Assembly (NCBI GenBank): GCA_015709495.1
Contig: CP054189.1
Span: forward strand, 930,001-994,000
Direction of reading: 5' to 3'
Source of the DNA: Chthonomonadaceae bacterium
GTDB taxonomy: Bacteria; Armatimonadota; Fimbriimonadia; Fimbriimonadales; Fimbriimonadaceae
DNA: 64,000 bases
The position numbers were made by a program, and so were the translations under genes. Shown here one piece after another: positions 1 to 7,968 of the stretch; the first letter of the stretch is position 1, and each line of letters starts with the position of its first letter. The notes under the pieces are model-generated. The model had not been told where the DNA came from, did no database searches, and saw only the letters and a list, made by a program, of their open reading frames with translations.

Positions 1-233
1 TTCTCGATCGTCACGGTGATTTTGTTAGGGACCCTAACGGAAAGCACGGGGTCGAACGTTCGTACCACGGCAAGTCGGCGCGGATCCGGGCCCATCAGCG
101 CAGTCACCCAAGCGATAGCGACGAGCGTAACGTTGTAGGCAATGAGCAAGAGCGGGCCGCCGGTTGCACCAGCGACGATCGCAACGGGAATGCCCATCGC
201 GACAAGAAGCCAAAAACGCCGAGTCGGAACCAT
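1..233 (-). CDS. DUF58-like membrane protein, N-terminal part (cut by window edge)
   Basis: Reading the minus strand from the ATG at 233 gives about 77 residues that run off the window. There are two hydrophobic stretches (about residues 7-24 and 28-46) and then a segment reading RRLAVVRTFDPVLSV followed by RVPNKITVTIE. That pattern of two membrane helices followed by a beta-rich start with a V-PN-V motif is typical of DUF58 proteins, which are usually encoded beside MoxR AAA ATPases. The gene diverges from the RDD gene at 260. The family call rests on this short piece only. Confidence 0.6.
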   Translation of the reverse strand, partial: MVPTRRFWLLVAMGIPVAIVAGATGGPLLLIAYNVTLVAIAWVTALMGPDPRRLAVVRTFDPVLSVRVPNKITVTIE

Positions 234-247
234 CAGCTTGGTAAGGG

Positions 248-253
248 TAGCAT
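248..253 (+). promoter_or_regulatory. -10 box (TAGCAT) for leaderless RDD gene
   Basis: TAGCAT is followed by six bases and then the ATG at 260, so transcription would be expected to start on or next to the start codon. No Shine-Dalgarno sequence fits in between. See the finding on leaderless genes. Confidence 0.4.
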
Positions 254-259
254 GACATC

Positions 260-1012
260 ATGGCGCAGGAACTGGTACTCCTGACCCCCGAAAAAACCAT
301 CGTATCGTTCCGGATCGCTGGTTTGGGCTCGCGCGCCGTCGCCCACCTAGTCGATCTGATTCTCTGGGCGCTTGTCCTTTTCACCCTTACGTTCCTGATC
401 TCGTTCCTGTCCGTTTTCGACTATATCGTGGGGTCGCTTGCGGGAGCCTTCCTCATGATGCTGCCCATCCTCGGCACATTCTTGTTCTTTATCCTCTTCG
501 AGGGGCTCTGGAACGGCCAAACGGTCGGAAAGAAAATGATGGGGATTAGGGTTCGAAAGTTGGACGGAACCGGGATCACTTTCGGAAACGCCTTGGCACG
601 CAACCTCCTTCGGCCCGCCGATTTCTTTCCTGGCACCTACTTTATCGGGATGTTGTCGATGGTGACCAGCCCCACTTCGCAGCGCCTGGGCGATATGGTC
701 GCAGGCACCATCGTCGTCTACGACAAGCGGCCCGAACCTACGTTTCGAGTCGCACCCCATGCGATCAACGAGCACCCTCTGGAGGCGGTGGTGGGCGATC
801 TGCGCGGCATGACCCGCGCGGAATACGACGCTCTCAGGTTGTTTTGCGACCGGTATCCCGAGCTGCCCTTGCGAGCCCAAATGCAGTTCATGGATGAAGT
901 GTGGATCCCGATCGCGCTGAAGCTTGGCATCGAGCGCCCCCCCAACATCCACCCCCTCTACTTCGCCGAGGCCGTCGTCATGAAGTACGGAAGAATCCAC
1001 GGATTGTTGTAA
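260..1012 (+). CDS. RDD family membrane protein
   Basis: The protein has 250 aa. The N-terminal half has the RDD layout: the phrase RAVAHLVDLILWALVLF opens the first helix, a second long hydrophobic region spans about residues 52-82, and the loop GQTVGKKMMGIRV follows. The stretch QRLGDMVAGTIVVYDKR closes the RDD domain near residue 155. The remaining about 95 residues are soluble and of unknown role. RDD proteins are small membrane proteins of mostly unknown function, and some act in Na+ extrusion or accompany DUF58/MoxR clusters, as the divergent neighbour suggests here. The start is ATG with a TAGCAT box six bases upstream. Confidence 0.8.
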   Translation: MAQELVLLTPEKTIVSFRIAGLGSRAVAHLVDLILWALVLFTLTFLISFLSVFDYIVGSLAGAFLMMLPILGTFLFFILFEGLWNGQTVGKKMMGIRVRKLDGTGITFGNALARNLLRPADFFPGTYFIGMLSMVTSPTSQRLGDMVAGTIVVYDKRPEPTFRVAPHAINEHPLEAVVGDLRGMTRAEYDALRLFCDRYPELPLRAQMQFMDEVWIPIALKLGIERPPNIHPLYFAEAVVMKYGRIHGLL

Positions 1013-1235
1013 GCCAGGTGGGAAAGGCTGTGGAAGACTGGGGCGCGTCGAATACTGTTAAAAACGCCTGGTCTCAAACTTGTACAAATGCAAACGTTTC
1101 CACAGAGTTTTCCCCACACCTGCGTAACTTTGCGCTTGCGTATTTGAACTTGTTTTGCCGCTTGAACACGGACTCAGATATGGCGACCGCCAGAGTTATC
1201 CACAAGATCGATTTCCTTAATAAAAGTAACAAGAT
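1013..1235 (+). other. candidate replication origin (oriC) upstream of recF
   Basis: This 223-base gap between the RDD gene and recF contains one perfect DnaA box (TTATCCACA, 1196-1204). It also has three 7-of-9 matches: 1029-1037 on the minus strand, 1096-1104 and 1110-1118 on the plus strand. An AT-richer tract (TTCCTTAATAAAAGTAAC) lies at 1212-1229. The gene that follows is recF, and the next encodes a DUF721 protein related to the helicase loader DciA. Both often sit near origins. dnaA and dnaN are not in the window, so this remains a proposal. Confidence 0.45.
1196..1204 (+). promoter_or_regulatory. perfect DnaA box
   Basis: TTATCCACA matches the consensus DnaA 9-mer exactly and lies 32 bases before the recF start. 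Confidence 0.65.
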
Positions 1236-2363
1236 ATGAATCTAAAGGAAGGTTTAAGGGAAAGCGAGGGGGATTGTTCGATCGACGCGGCGCGTCTCGA
1301 GAATTTTCGTCTGTTCGACCGGGCGGAGGTCGTTTGGCGTCCTGGGTTCAACGTGATCTCGGGGCCGAACGCCCAAGGCAAGACGACGCTTCTGGAGGCG
1401 GTGTATTGGGTCGCCACGACCCGAATGCTGCGCGGATCGAGGGACGCCGAGGCCATTCGGCACGGAGCCCGGTGGGCGCAAGTATGCGTGAAAAGCGCAC
1501 AGCCCACGGCCGAACTCTCCCTCAGGATCGAACCCGGGACGCGAAAGCAGGCCTTCCTCAATTCTCTGAAGCTCCCGAGGGCGGCGGACTTGATCGGCCG
1601 CGTTCCGTGCGTTTGCATCACCGCGAACGATCTGCGCTTGGTGCTCGATGAGCCAGCCGTACGACGGAACTTCCTCGACCTTGAGCTCAGCCAGCTCCAC
1701 GCCAAGTACTTGCGCGAGTTCACGGCGTACAAGAGGGCGCTCGATCAAAGGAACTCGCTGCTCAAGCGCTCGCGTGACACACACGTATCGAATGAATCTT
1801 TTGTGCCTTGGGAGCATCAACTTGCACAGAGCGGCTCGAAGATCCGAGAGTTTCGAAGGATGTTCCTTTTGGAAATCGCGCAAACGGCTTCTCCGATTCA
1901 AGAGTTCTTCGGCGGCGGGGAGGACCTTTGCCTTGAATATGCGCCAAGTGACGAATCGAACTCCGCGGACGAAGCGCTGGCGCTTCTTGAGCAGGGTCGG
2001 CCGATCGATCGCGACCGCGGCGCCACAACGACCGGGCCCCACAGGGACGACGTTGCGATCTCGGTGAACGGGCAGGCAGCGCGCCTTTTCGCGAGTCAGG
2101 GCCAGCAGCGAACTTGCGTCCTGGCCATCAAGCTCTCGCTCATCGAAGTCTGCCGCGCGCAAACCGGCTCGCCTGCGCTGCTGCTGCTCGACGATATGCT
2201 CTCCGACCTTGACCAGATGCGTCGCGGGCGCCTGGTGGATTGGGTCGTCGAGCACGCAGGGCAAGCGATTCTCACTTGCACCGAGGAATCCTCGGCAGGC
2301 GAGCGAATTTTAGAAAGAGCGCGGGTGTTTCGCGTCGAAGGGGGTAGCGTAAGGGCGCTATGA
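1236..2363 (+). CDS. recF: DNA replication and repair protein RecF
   Basis: The protein has 375 aa, the normal RecF length. Walker A is GPNAQGKT at residues 43-50. The SMC-type signature region FASQGQQRTCVLAIKLSL is followed by the Walker B stretch LLLLDDMLSDLD. RecF binds gapped DNA and, with RecO/RecR, loads RecA at stalled forks. The ATG at 1236 is the first plausible start, and the recognisable RecF homology begins about 18 residues later at ARLENFRLF, so the first few residues are an extension. The stop overlaps the next gene by four bases (ATGA), which implies translational coupling. Confidence 0.95.
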   Translation: MNLKEGLRESEGDCSIDAARLENFRLFDRAEVVWRPGFNVISGPNAQGKTTLLEAVYWVATTRMLRGSRDAEAIRHGARWAQVCVKSAQPTAELSLRIEPGTRKQAFLNSLKLPRAADLIGRVPCVCITANDLRLVLDEPAVRRNFLDLELSQLHAKYLREFTAYKRALDQRNSLLKRSRDTHVSNESFVPWEHQLAQSGSKIREFRRMFLLEIAQTASPIQEFFGGGEDLCLEYAPSDESNSADEALALLEQGRPIDRDRGATTTGPHRDDVAISVNGQAARLFASQGQQRTCVLAIKLSLIEVCRAQTGSPALLLLDDMLSDLDQMRRGRLVDWVVEHAGQAILTCTEESSAGERILERARVFRVEGGSVRAL

Positions 2364-2767
2364 ACAAGCTGAGGGAGATCCTTGCCAAGGACGTCGTAGG
2401 GCCGGAGGTGGCTCGAACGGCTAGGGCGCTCGCGATAATGCGTCGCTGGCGGGAGGTCGTGGGCGAGGAACTCGCAGCGCGTTCCTGGCCGGACCGGTAC
2501 TCGAAGGGCTCGCTTTGGGTGGCGGTGCAAGGCTCGGCGTGGGCGCAAGAGTTGCGGATGCTGAAGACGCCTATCCTTAGCAAGCTCAATGCGTTGGCGG
2601 GAGAGCCGTTGTTCGTGAACGTTCGTTTCGGCGTCCGAGCGCTTCCCCTTCAGGAAGAAGCTGCTGCCCCCTCGTTGCCACTTGTGGAAGATCGGCCCAC
2701 CAAGCGCTCGATCCGTGAGATTCGAGAAAAATGGTTCGGGACGCCTGGAGATGCGCAACGAGATTGA
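2360..2767 (+). CDS. DUF721 / DciA-like protein
   Basis: The protein has 135 aa. The N-terminal about 95 residues carry the DUF721 pattern: a W-x-x-V-V-G-E (RWREVVGEELAARSWP), then SKGSLWVAVQGSAWAQELRMLK and a short beta segment. The family includes DciA, which loads the replicative helicase in bacteria lacking DnaC/DnaI. The position immediately after recF and next to a candidate origin fits a replication role. The C-terminal about 40 residues are charged and probably flexible. The gene overlaps recF by four bases and the following comEC-like gene by 17. Confidence 0.75.
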   Translation: MNKLREILAKDVVGPEVARTARALAIMRRWREVVGEELAARSWPDRYSKGSLWVAVQGSAWAQELRMLKTPILSKLNALAGEPLFVNVRFGVRALPLQEEAAAPSLPLVEDRPTKRSIREIREKWFGTPGDAQRD

Positions 2768-4118
2768 GCACCGTCCCGCCCTGTGCGCCGCGATTGGGCT
2801 GGCTTTCGGGATCGCTTCGGGTGCGGTCGTGTTCTTGCCTTTATTGTTTGTAGCTTTTCTACTGTTTATTAAACGCTTCGTAAATAGGGTGACGGCCGCA
2901 GGCGGGTTTCTAGTAGGAGTGATTCTCTATGGAGGTCCTCCCGCTGACACCTACACTCATCGGCAGGACATTGAAGCAATTGTGACCGTAAGCTCAGTCC
3001 CGCGACTCACGCGGACAGGTTCGAGTTGTGAGGTGGAGTGGAACGGTCTGCCCCACTGGATGTACTGGACCGGAGAGCCCTCCCTCAGCATGGGCGCGCG
3101 CGTCAGGGCCAGCGGAACGGTTGGGCCGCTTCGAAGTCGATTTCTCGGTTCGTCTCAAGTGGGATCGATACAAGCGAAGTCCGTCGAAGTTATCGAATCC
3201 GGGCCTTCCGTTTTGGGCGCGGCCGCAGCTATTCGGGACTCGTTCGTTCGATTTTCCCACCGCAGCTTGCCTGAAGAGTGGGCACAAGCCGTGGATGCGC
3301 TTTGCTTCAATGTCGACGCCCGACTGGATGATCGGGTTCAATCCGCCCTCACCCGCTCAGGTTTGCGACACATCGTTTCCGTTTCGGGCCTTCATGTGGT
3401 GATTCTGGCGGTGGGCCTGATGGGCGCGCTCAGCGTTGTGCCGATTCCCAGGCCCGCGCAGCTCTTACTCTTGGCGCTGCTCCTCTCGTTTTACGCAATG
3501 GCGACCGGCTTGCGTCCGCCGGTGGTGCGGGCGGTTTTGATGGCGATGCTGATGCTTTCGGCCTACCTTTTTCGCCGCGAGGGAGACCTTCTTTGTGCTC
3601 TCTCGATCAGCGCGATCGTGTACCTGCTGTTTCGACCGGAATCGCTGTTCAACCCTGGGTTTCAGCTTTCTTTTGTGACTGTGGCGGGACTCGGTTTGTG
3701 GCTCCAATATTCGGATTCGCTTCCGACACAGCCTGTACGGCGTCTTTTCGCGCAATGCAAGCAAACCGCGAGGGCGAGTTTCGTGGCGAGCCTTTGCTCG
3801 GCGCCGCTTGTGGCGTTTCATTTCGGCATCGTCTCACTCATCAGCGTTCTTTCGAACGTATTGGTGGTCATTGTCTTGCCGTTCATCGTGATGGGAGCGC
3901 TACTCGCGTTTGGGATGTCGCCGGTCGCTCCTGCACTTGCCCAAGGGACCATGACGGTGATCGTCGGGCCCCTAACGGGATGGGTGCTTTTCGTTACGGA
4001 ATCGCTAGGGACCCTGTCTGTATCGGCGGTCAATGTCCCTGAGTTCAATGCGTTGTGGCTGATCCTTCTTTATGCGCCGCTCATTCTTTTCTGGAGGCGA
4101 CGTGTCCGGCCGGCTTAA
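2751..4118 (+). CDS. comEC: ComEC/Rec2 competence channel, membrane part
   Basis: The protein is 455 aa from the ATG at 2751, chosen because it lies just before the hydrophobic N-terminus (ALCAAIGLAFGIASG). It has the ComEC competence domain: SGLRHIVSVSGLHVVILAVG near residue 200, then ATGLRPPVVRAVLMAMLML and PESLFNPGFQLSFVTVAGLGLW, with about ten membrane helices. ComEC carries transforming single-stranded DNA across the inner membrane. The usual C-terminal metallo-beta-lactamase domain is missing here and is encoded by the next, overlapping gene in another frame. Confidence 0.9.
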   Translation: MRNEIEHRPALCAAIGLAFGIASGAVVFLPLLFVAFLLFIKRFVNRVTAAGGFLVGVILYGGPPADTYTHRQDIEAIVTVSSVPRLTRTGSSCEVEWNGLPHWMYWTGEPSLSMGARVRASGTVGPLRSRFLGSSQVGSIQAKSVEVIESGPSVLGAAAAIRDSFVRFSHRSLPEEWAQAVDALCFNVDARLDDRVQSALTRSGLRHIVSVSGLHVVILAVGLMGALSVVPIPRPAQLLLLALLLSFYAMATGLRPPVVRAVLMAMLMLSAYLFRREGDLLCALSISAIVYLLFRPESLFNPGFQLSFVTVAGLGLWLQYSDSLPTQPVRRLFAQCKQTARASFVASLCSAPLVAFHFGIVSLISVLSNVLVVIVLPFIVMGALLAFGMSPVAPALAQGTMTVIVGPLTGWVLFVTESLGTLSVSAVNVPEFNALWLILLYAPLILFWRRRVRPA

Positions 4119-4929
4119 GGTCGCGCTCGTCGTCGTCGCGCCGGTCCTCGGCGGGGGGCTCCTAGGTGTCCTGTTTCCCAAAGACGACACGATCCTGACG
4201 TTCTTGGCGGTGGGTCAAGGGGACTGTATCGCGTTCTCGCACCAAGGCGCGACGATCGTCATCGACGCCGGGCCAGAGAGCTCAGCTCGGAGGATCGGGC
4301 GGTTGCTTCGAGCCGAAGGATTGACCCAAGTGGACCTAATCCTCGTCTCCCATCCGGATTCCGACCACATCGGCGGCCTCGATGCGTTGCTTACGTATTC
4401 GCCACGCGCCCAAATTGCGGCGCTCAGCCACTTTCGAGGAAATGCCGAATTGAAGGCCGAGCTTGCACAGGCGCGTAAGTCGGAGGAGGACGTTTGGTGG
4501 ATTGACGGAAGCGCGAAGCTGCGCGTGGGGGAGTTTCGACTCCAGATCGAGGCTCCTCCCCTCGAGAAGGGGGACGGCGAGAATTCGGGGTCGATGTTCG
4601 TTTGGATTCGGGGGGAGCGCACGGCGGCGTTGTTCACCGGAGACGCGCCGGATCAAACCGAGTACCAGATGCTGGGCCGGGAGCGTTGGGAAACCGATGT
4701 ACTCAAAGCGGGCCATCACGGCAGCCGAACCTCGACCTCGATGGCATGGCTTCGAGAAACCACGCCGAAGTACGTCGTGTTTAGCTGCGGCCCGGAAAAC
4801 CCCTACGGCCATCCGACGCCCGAAGCGCTGGAGCGAGTGAGGAGTATTGGGGCGCAGGTTCTCCGAACGGACCGAGGTGCTTCGGTTCGTTTCGTTTTGC
4901 GGGGTGGCCGCTTCGTTCCGGCACGATAG
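4102..4929 (+). CDS. ComEC C-terminal domain as separate gene (MBL-fold hydrolase)
   Basis: The protein is 275 aa from a GTG at 4102, which follows GGAGG by four bases. An ATG at 4072 in the same frame has no ribosome site. After one short hydrophobic helix comes the metallo-beta-lactamase fold of ComEC: FLAVGQGDCIAF, VIDAGP, the metal motif SHPDSDHIGG, FTGDAP and LKAGHHGSRTS. In many bacteria this is fused to the channel and is proposed to degrade the non-transported strand. Here it overlaps the channel gene by 17 bases in a different frame, either a natural split or a frameshift. Confidence 0.85.
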   Translation: MSGRLKVALVVVAPVLGGGLLGVLFPKDDTILTFLAVGQGDCIAFSHQGATIVIDAGPESSARRIGRLLRAEGLTQVDLILVSHPDSDHIGGLDALLTYSPRAQIAALSHFRGNAELKAELAQARKSEEDVWWIDGSAKLRVGEFRLQIEAPPLEKGDGENSGSMFVWIRGERTAALFTGDAPDQTEYQMLGRERWETDVLKAGHHGSRTSTSMAWLRETTPKYVVFSCGPENPYGHPTPEALERVRSIGAQVLRTDRGASVRFVLRGGRFVPAR

Positions 4930-4936
4930 GCCGCCT

Positions 4937-7546
4937 CTATTCGGAAAACAGAGCGATTCGTTGCTCGATTTTTTCGAGCAACTCCTCCACTTCGTCCGCC
5001 TTTTGCCGGATCGACTGGACGATTTCCGGCTTCGCTCGCTCGACGAAGCTTGGGTTCGAAAGCTGCGAATTCACTCGCGTTCGCTCCACCAGGAGCTTTT
5101 CTCGTTCCTTTTGCAGCCTCTCCAACTCCTTTTGAGCGTCGACGAGCCCTTCGACTGGCAAGTGCAAATCGACGCCTTCTGAAGTCGTGGAGACGAATCT
5201 CGTGTCTTGAGGCGGCGTCCCGGGGACGAGTTGCTCCACCCAAGCTTGGGACAGCAGAATCTCGCCAAGGTCCGCCAGGTCGCCCTCGAAATAGACCGCA
5301 GGGACCGGCTTCATGGGCCCGACTCCGACGTTAGCTCGGAGCGCCCGGAGGTCCCGAGTGATGGCGATGATTCGTTCGATGCGCGATTCGACCTCGGGCT
5401 GAAGGAAGGTTTCCGGCAGTTCGGGCCAAGTGGAGGTCATCACGAACTCGGCTCTATTGGGGAGCGGGAGGTGTTGATAGAGCTCCTCGGTGAGGTGCGG
5501 CATGATCGGGTGCAGCATTTTGACGAACGCGTCGAGGGCGGTCAGGAGCACCCAACGAGGGGCGTCACCCTGCTCAGGGTCCGCGAGCCTTCCCTTGGAG
5601 ATCTCGATGTACCAGTCACAGAGTTCAGACCAAAAGAAGGTGTAGAGCGCGGAAGCGGCGGACTGCAGGTCATAGGTGTCGTAGGCCAGCCGCACGGTCT
5701 CTTCGGCTCGCTTGAGCCTACTGAGAAGCCACAGATCGACGTCTTCGAGCTTCTGGGGCCGCTCGACCCAGCCGCTTACGTTGAGCAGAACGAACCGGGT
5801 CGCGTTCCAAATCTTGTTCGCGAAGTTTCGGGCTTCTTGGGTTCGGCGCTCGCTGTAGCGGATGTCTTGGTTCTCGCCAGTTTGCCCCAGCAGCGTTAGC
5901 CTCAGAGCGTCCGCGCCCACGGCCTCGATCACTCCCATGGGGTCGATCCCCGTTCCTAAGCTCTTGCTCATGCGGCGGCCGTCTTCGGTGAGAACGGTAG
6001 CGTAAATGAACACCTCCCGAAAGGGAACTTCCTTCCTGAAAGAGAGGCCCATCATGACCATCCTCGCAACCCAAAGGTAGAGGATGTTTCGGTCTGTGAC
6101 GAGGACCGAGGTTGGGTAGAAACGGTCGAGATCGTCGGTCGCGTCGGGCCACCCCAACGTGGCGAACGGCCACAGCCCGCTTGAGAACCAGGTGTCGAGA
6201 ACGTCCTCATCCTGCCGAACGATCTTCTTGTTCGACTTTCGCTCGGCCTCGTCCCAACTCAGCGCCGCATAGGCGTTTCCGTCTTCGTCGTAGTAGACCG
6301 GGATTCGGTGTCCCCACCAAAGCTGCCGGCTCACGCACCAATCACGAATGTTTTCGAGCCACTCCAGGTAGACCCGTTCATAGCGACTGGGAGTAAATCG
6401 GACTTTGCCTTGCCGCGTCGCCTCGATGGCGAGATCGGCCAGCTTCGACTGGCTCACGAACCACTGCTCTGACAGGAGGGGTTCGACCGGCTCGCCGGAC
6501 CGCTCACTGACGGTTAGCGCAATGTCATAGTCCTCAACTTTCTCCAGCAGGCCCGAAGCTTCCAGGTCGGCGACGACTCGCTTTCTTGCTTCGTTGCGGT
6601 CGAGTCCTGCATACGGCCCACCCAATTCATTGACGCGCCCACTTTCGTCGAGGACAACGGGCTTTTCGAGTCCATGACGTTCTCCGACGAGGTAGTCGTT
6701 GGCGTCGTGCGCGGGCGTGATCTTGACCGCCCCGGTTCCAAACGCCGGATCGGGGTAGGGGTCTTCGATCACCGGGATGATCCGTTCGAGGAGCGGAAGC
6801 CTCAAGCGGGCCCCGGCCAATCCCGAATAACGATCATCGGAGGGGTTGACGGCGACCGCCACATCGGCAAGGATTGTCTCGGGCCTCGTGGTGGCGATGA
6901 CGACATGGCCCTCGCGATCGGCGAACGGGTATCGGACGTAGTACAGCTTGCCTCGGACAACGCGCCGCTCGGTTTCGATGTCGGAGACGCTTGTCTTGAG
7001 GACGGGGTCCCAGTTCACGACGCGCTTGCCGCGGTAGATCAGCCCAGCGTCGAACCACTCAATGAACACCTTGAGCACGGCTTCGGCGTAGCGTTCGTCG
7101 AGGGTAAATCGCTCGCGGCTCCAATCGAACGCGCACCCGAGCCGCCGCAGTTGCCGCAGGATCGTATCGCCGCTCTCCTTGCGCCACTGCCAGACCCTTT
7201 CCACGAACGCTTCGCGGCCCAACTCGCGCCCGCTCGTGCCCTCCTTGCGAAGTTGCTTCTCGACGACGCTCTGCGTGGCGATCCCTGCGTGGTCTTGACC
7301 TGGCAAGATCATCACGTCGAACCCCCTCAGTCTCTTGTAGCGTCCGATCAGGTCCTGGATCGGGTAGCAGAGGGCATGGCCCATGTGAAGCGAGCCCGTG
7401 ATGTTGGGCGGGGGAATGGTGATCGAGAAAACGGGACTTCCGTCGTTTCTCGGCTGAAATAGGCCCGCGTTTTCCCAGGCCTCGTACCACTTCGTTTCGA
7501 CCAGCGAAAGGTCGTATCTCGTCGAGAGGGTCGTGTCTTGATTCAT
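4937..7546 (-). CDS. valS: valyl-tRNA synthetase
   Basis: The protein is 869 aa from the ATG at 7546. That start follows AGGAAAGG by four bases and is preferred over an in-frame extension upstream. It is a class I aminoacyl-tRNA synthetase: the HIGH motif is in PPPNITGSLHMGHAL, the editing domain carries TTRPETILADVAVAV, and the KMSKS loop is RRMSKSLGTGIDP. A C-terminal coiled-coil arm (about the last 65 residues, rich in K/E) is present as in other ValRS. It is convergent with the comEC region, only seven bases apart. No T-box leader was found. Confidence 0.97.
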   Translation of the reverse strand: MNQDTTLSTRYDLSLVETKWYEAWENAGLFQPRNDGSPVFSITIPPPNITGSLHMGHALCYPIQDLIGRYKRLRGFDVMILPGQDHAGIATQSVVEKQLRKEGTSGRELGREAFVERVWQWRKESGDTILRQLRRLGCAFDWSRERFTLDERYAEAVLKVFIEWFDAGLIYRGKRVVNWDPVLKTSVSDIETERRVVRGKLYYVRYPFADREGHVVIATTRPETILADVAVAVNPSDDRYSGLAGARLRLPLLERIIPVIEDPYPDPAFGTGAVKITPAHDANDYLVGERHGLEKPVVLDESGRVNELGGPYAGLDRNEARKRVVADLEASGLLEKVEDYDIALTVSERSGEPVEPLLSEQWFVSQSKLADLAIEATRQGKVRFTPSRYERVYLEWLENIRDWCVSRQLWWGHRIPVYYDEDGNAYAALSWDEAERKSNKKIVRQDEDVLDTWFSSGLWPFATLGWPDATDDLDRFYPTSVLVTDRNILYLWVARMVMMGLSFRKEVPFREVFIYATVLTEDGRRMSKSLGTGIDPMGVIEAVGADALRLTLLGQTGENQDIRYSERRTQEARNFANKIWNATRFVLLNVSGWVERPQKLEDVDLWLLSRLKRAEETVRLAYDTYDLQSAASALYTFFWSELCDWYIEISKGRLADPEQGDAPRWVLLTALDAFVKMLHPIMPHLTEELYQHLPLPNRAEFVMTSTWPELPETFLQPEVESRIERIIAITRDLRALRANVGVGPMKPVPAVYFEGDLADLGEILLSQAWVEQLVPGTPPQDTRFVSTTSEGVDLHLPVEGLVDAQKELERLQKEREKLLVERTRVNSQLSNPSFVERAKPEIVQSIRQKADEVEELLEKIEQRIALFSE

Positions 7547-7594
7547 GGTCCCTTTCCTGTCGTGAAAGTCCGTAGAGGGTACCCCGCCGAACCG

Positions 7595-7623
7595 TGTTTC
7601 ACCGGAAACCTTACGGTGAAACA
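7595..7623. promoter_or_regulatory. 10-bp inverted repeat between valS and LAGLIDADG gene
   Basis: TGTTTCACCG at 7595-7604 is mirrored by CGGTGAAACA at 7614-7623 with a nine-base loop. It sits between two divergent starts, 48 bases upstream of valS and 18 bases upstream of the small plus-strand gene, and so could be an operator or an RNA hairpin. Confidence 0.5.
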
Positions 7624-7641
7624 TCCCGTCTGAATCGGTGT

Positions 7642-7968
7642 ATGGAACTTAGCGACTTCGACCGTGGGCTGTTGCTCGGGGTCCTGATCGGCGAGGGGCA
7701 CTTTGGTGGCGACGGCCGGCAGCCCCACATCACGTTGCGGATGCACGCGAGGCACGAGCCGTTGTTCCGGTGGCTCGTCGAGAAAACGCCAGGCTCCAAA
7801 CTGTACGGCCCCTATCACCACGGCGGCCGCCACTACTTCCAGTGGATGGTCCGCGGTGAAGCGCTTCGGCTCCGCCTCATCCCCCTCTTGGACGCGACGA
7901 ATTGGGCCTCCCTCGACCCGGCGACTTACCTGCGATACCGGGAGATGAAAAGCAGATACCGGCTATGA
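7642..7968 (+). CDS. small stand-alone LAGLIDADG-type protein
   Basis: The protein has 108 aa. The N-terminal stretch DFDRGLLLGVLIGEGHFGGDG matches a LAGLIDADG motif (helix ending in GEG/DG), followed by beta-like segments ITLRMHARHEPLF and HYFQWMVRGEAL. Single-motif LAGLIDADG proteins act as dimers, either as homing endonucleases or as domesticated DNA-binding proteins. No intron or intein host is visible around it and valS is uninterrupted, so a resident regulatory role is at least as likely as homing. The end overlaps the convergent ABC gene by six bases. Confidence 0.65.
   Translation: MELSDFDRGLLLGVLIGEGHFGGDGRQPHITLRMHARHEPLFRWLVEKTPGSKLYGPYHHGGRHYFQWMVRGEALRLRLIPLLDATNWASLDPATYLRYREMKSRYRL

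Noticed and set aside
34..384. Minus-strand frame overlapping the RDD gene start
   Set aside because: It crosses the conserved RDD N-terminus and the DUF58 start and shows no known motif; it is a shadow frame.
7642..7968. Homing endonuclease of an active intron or intein
   Set aside because: No split host gene or splicing motif occurs in the neighbouring genes, and the protein has only one LAGLIDADG motif.
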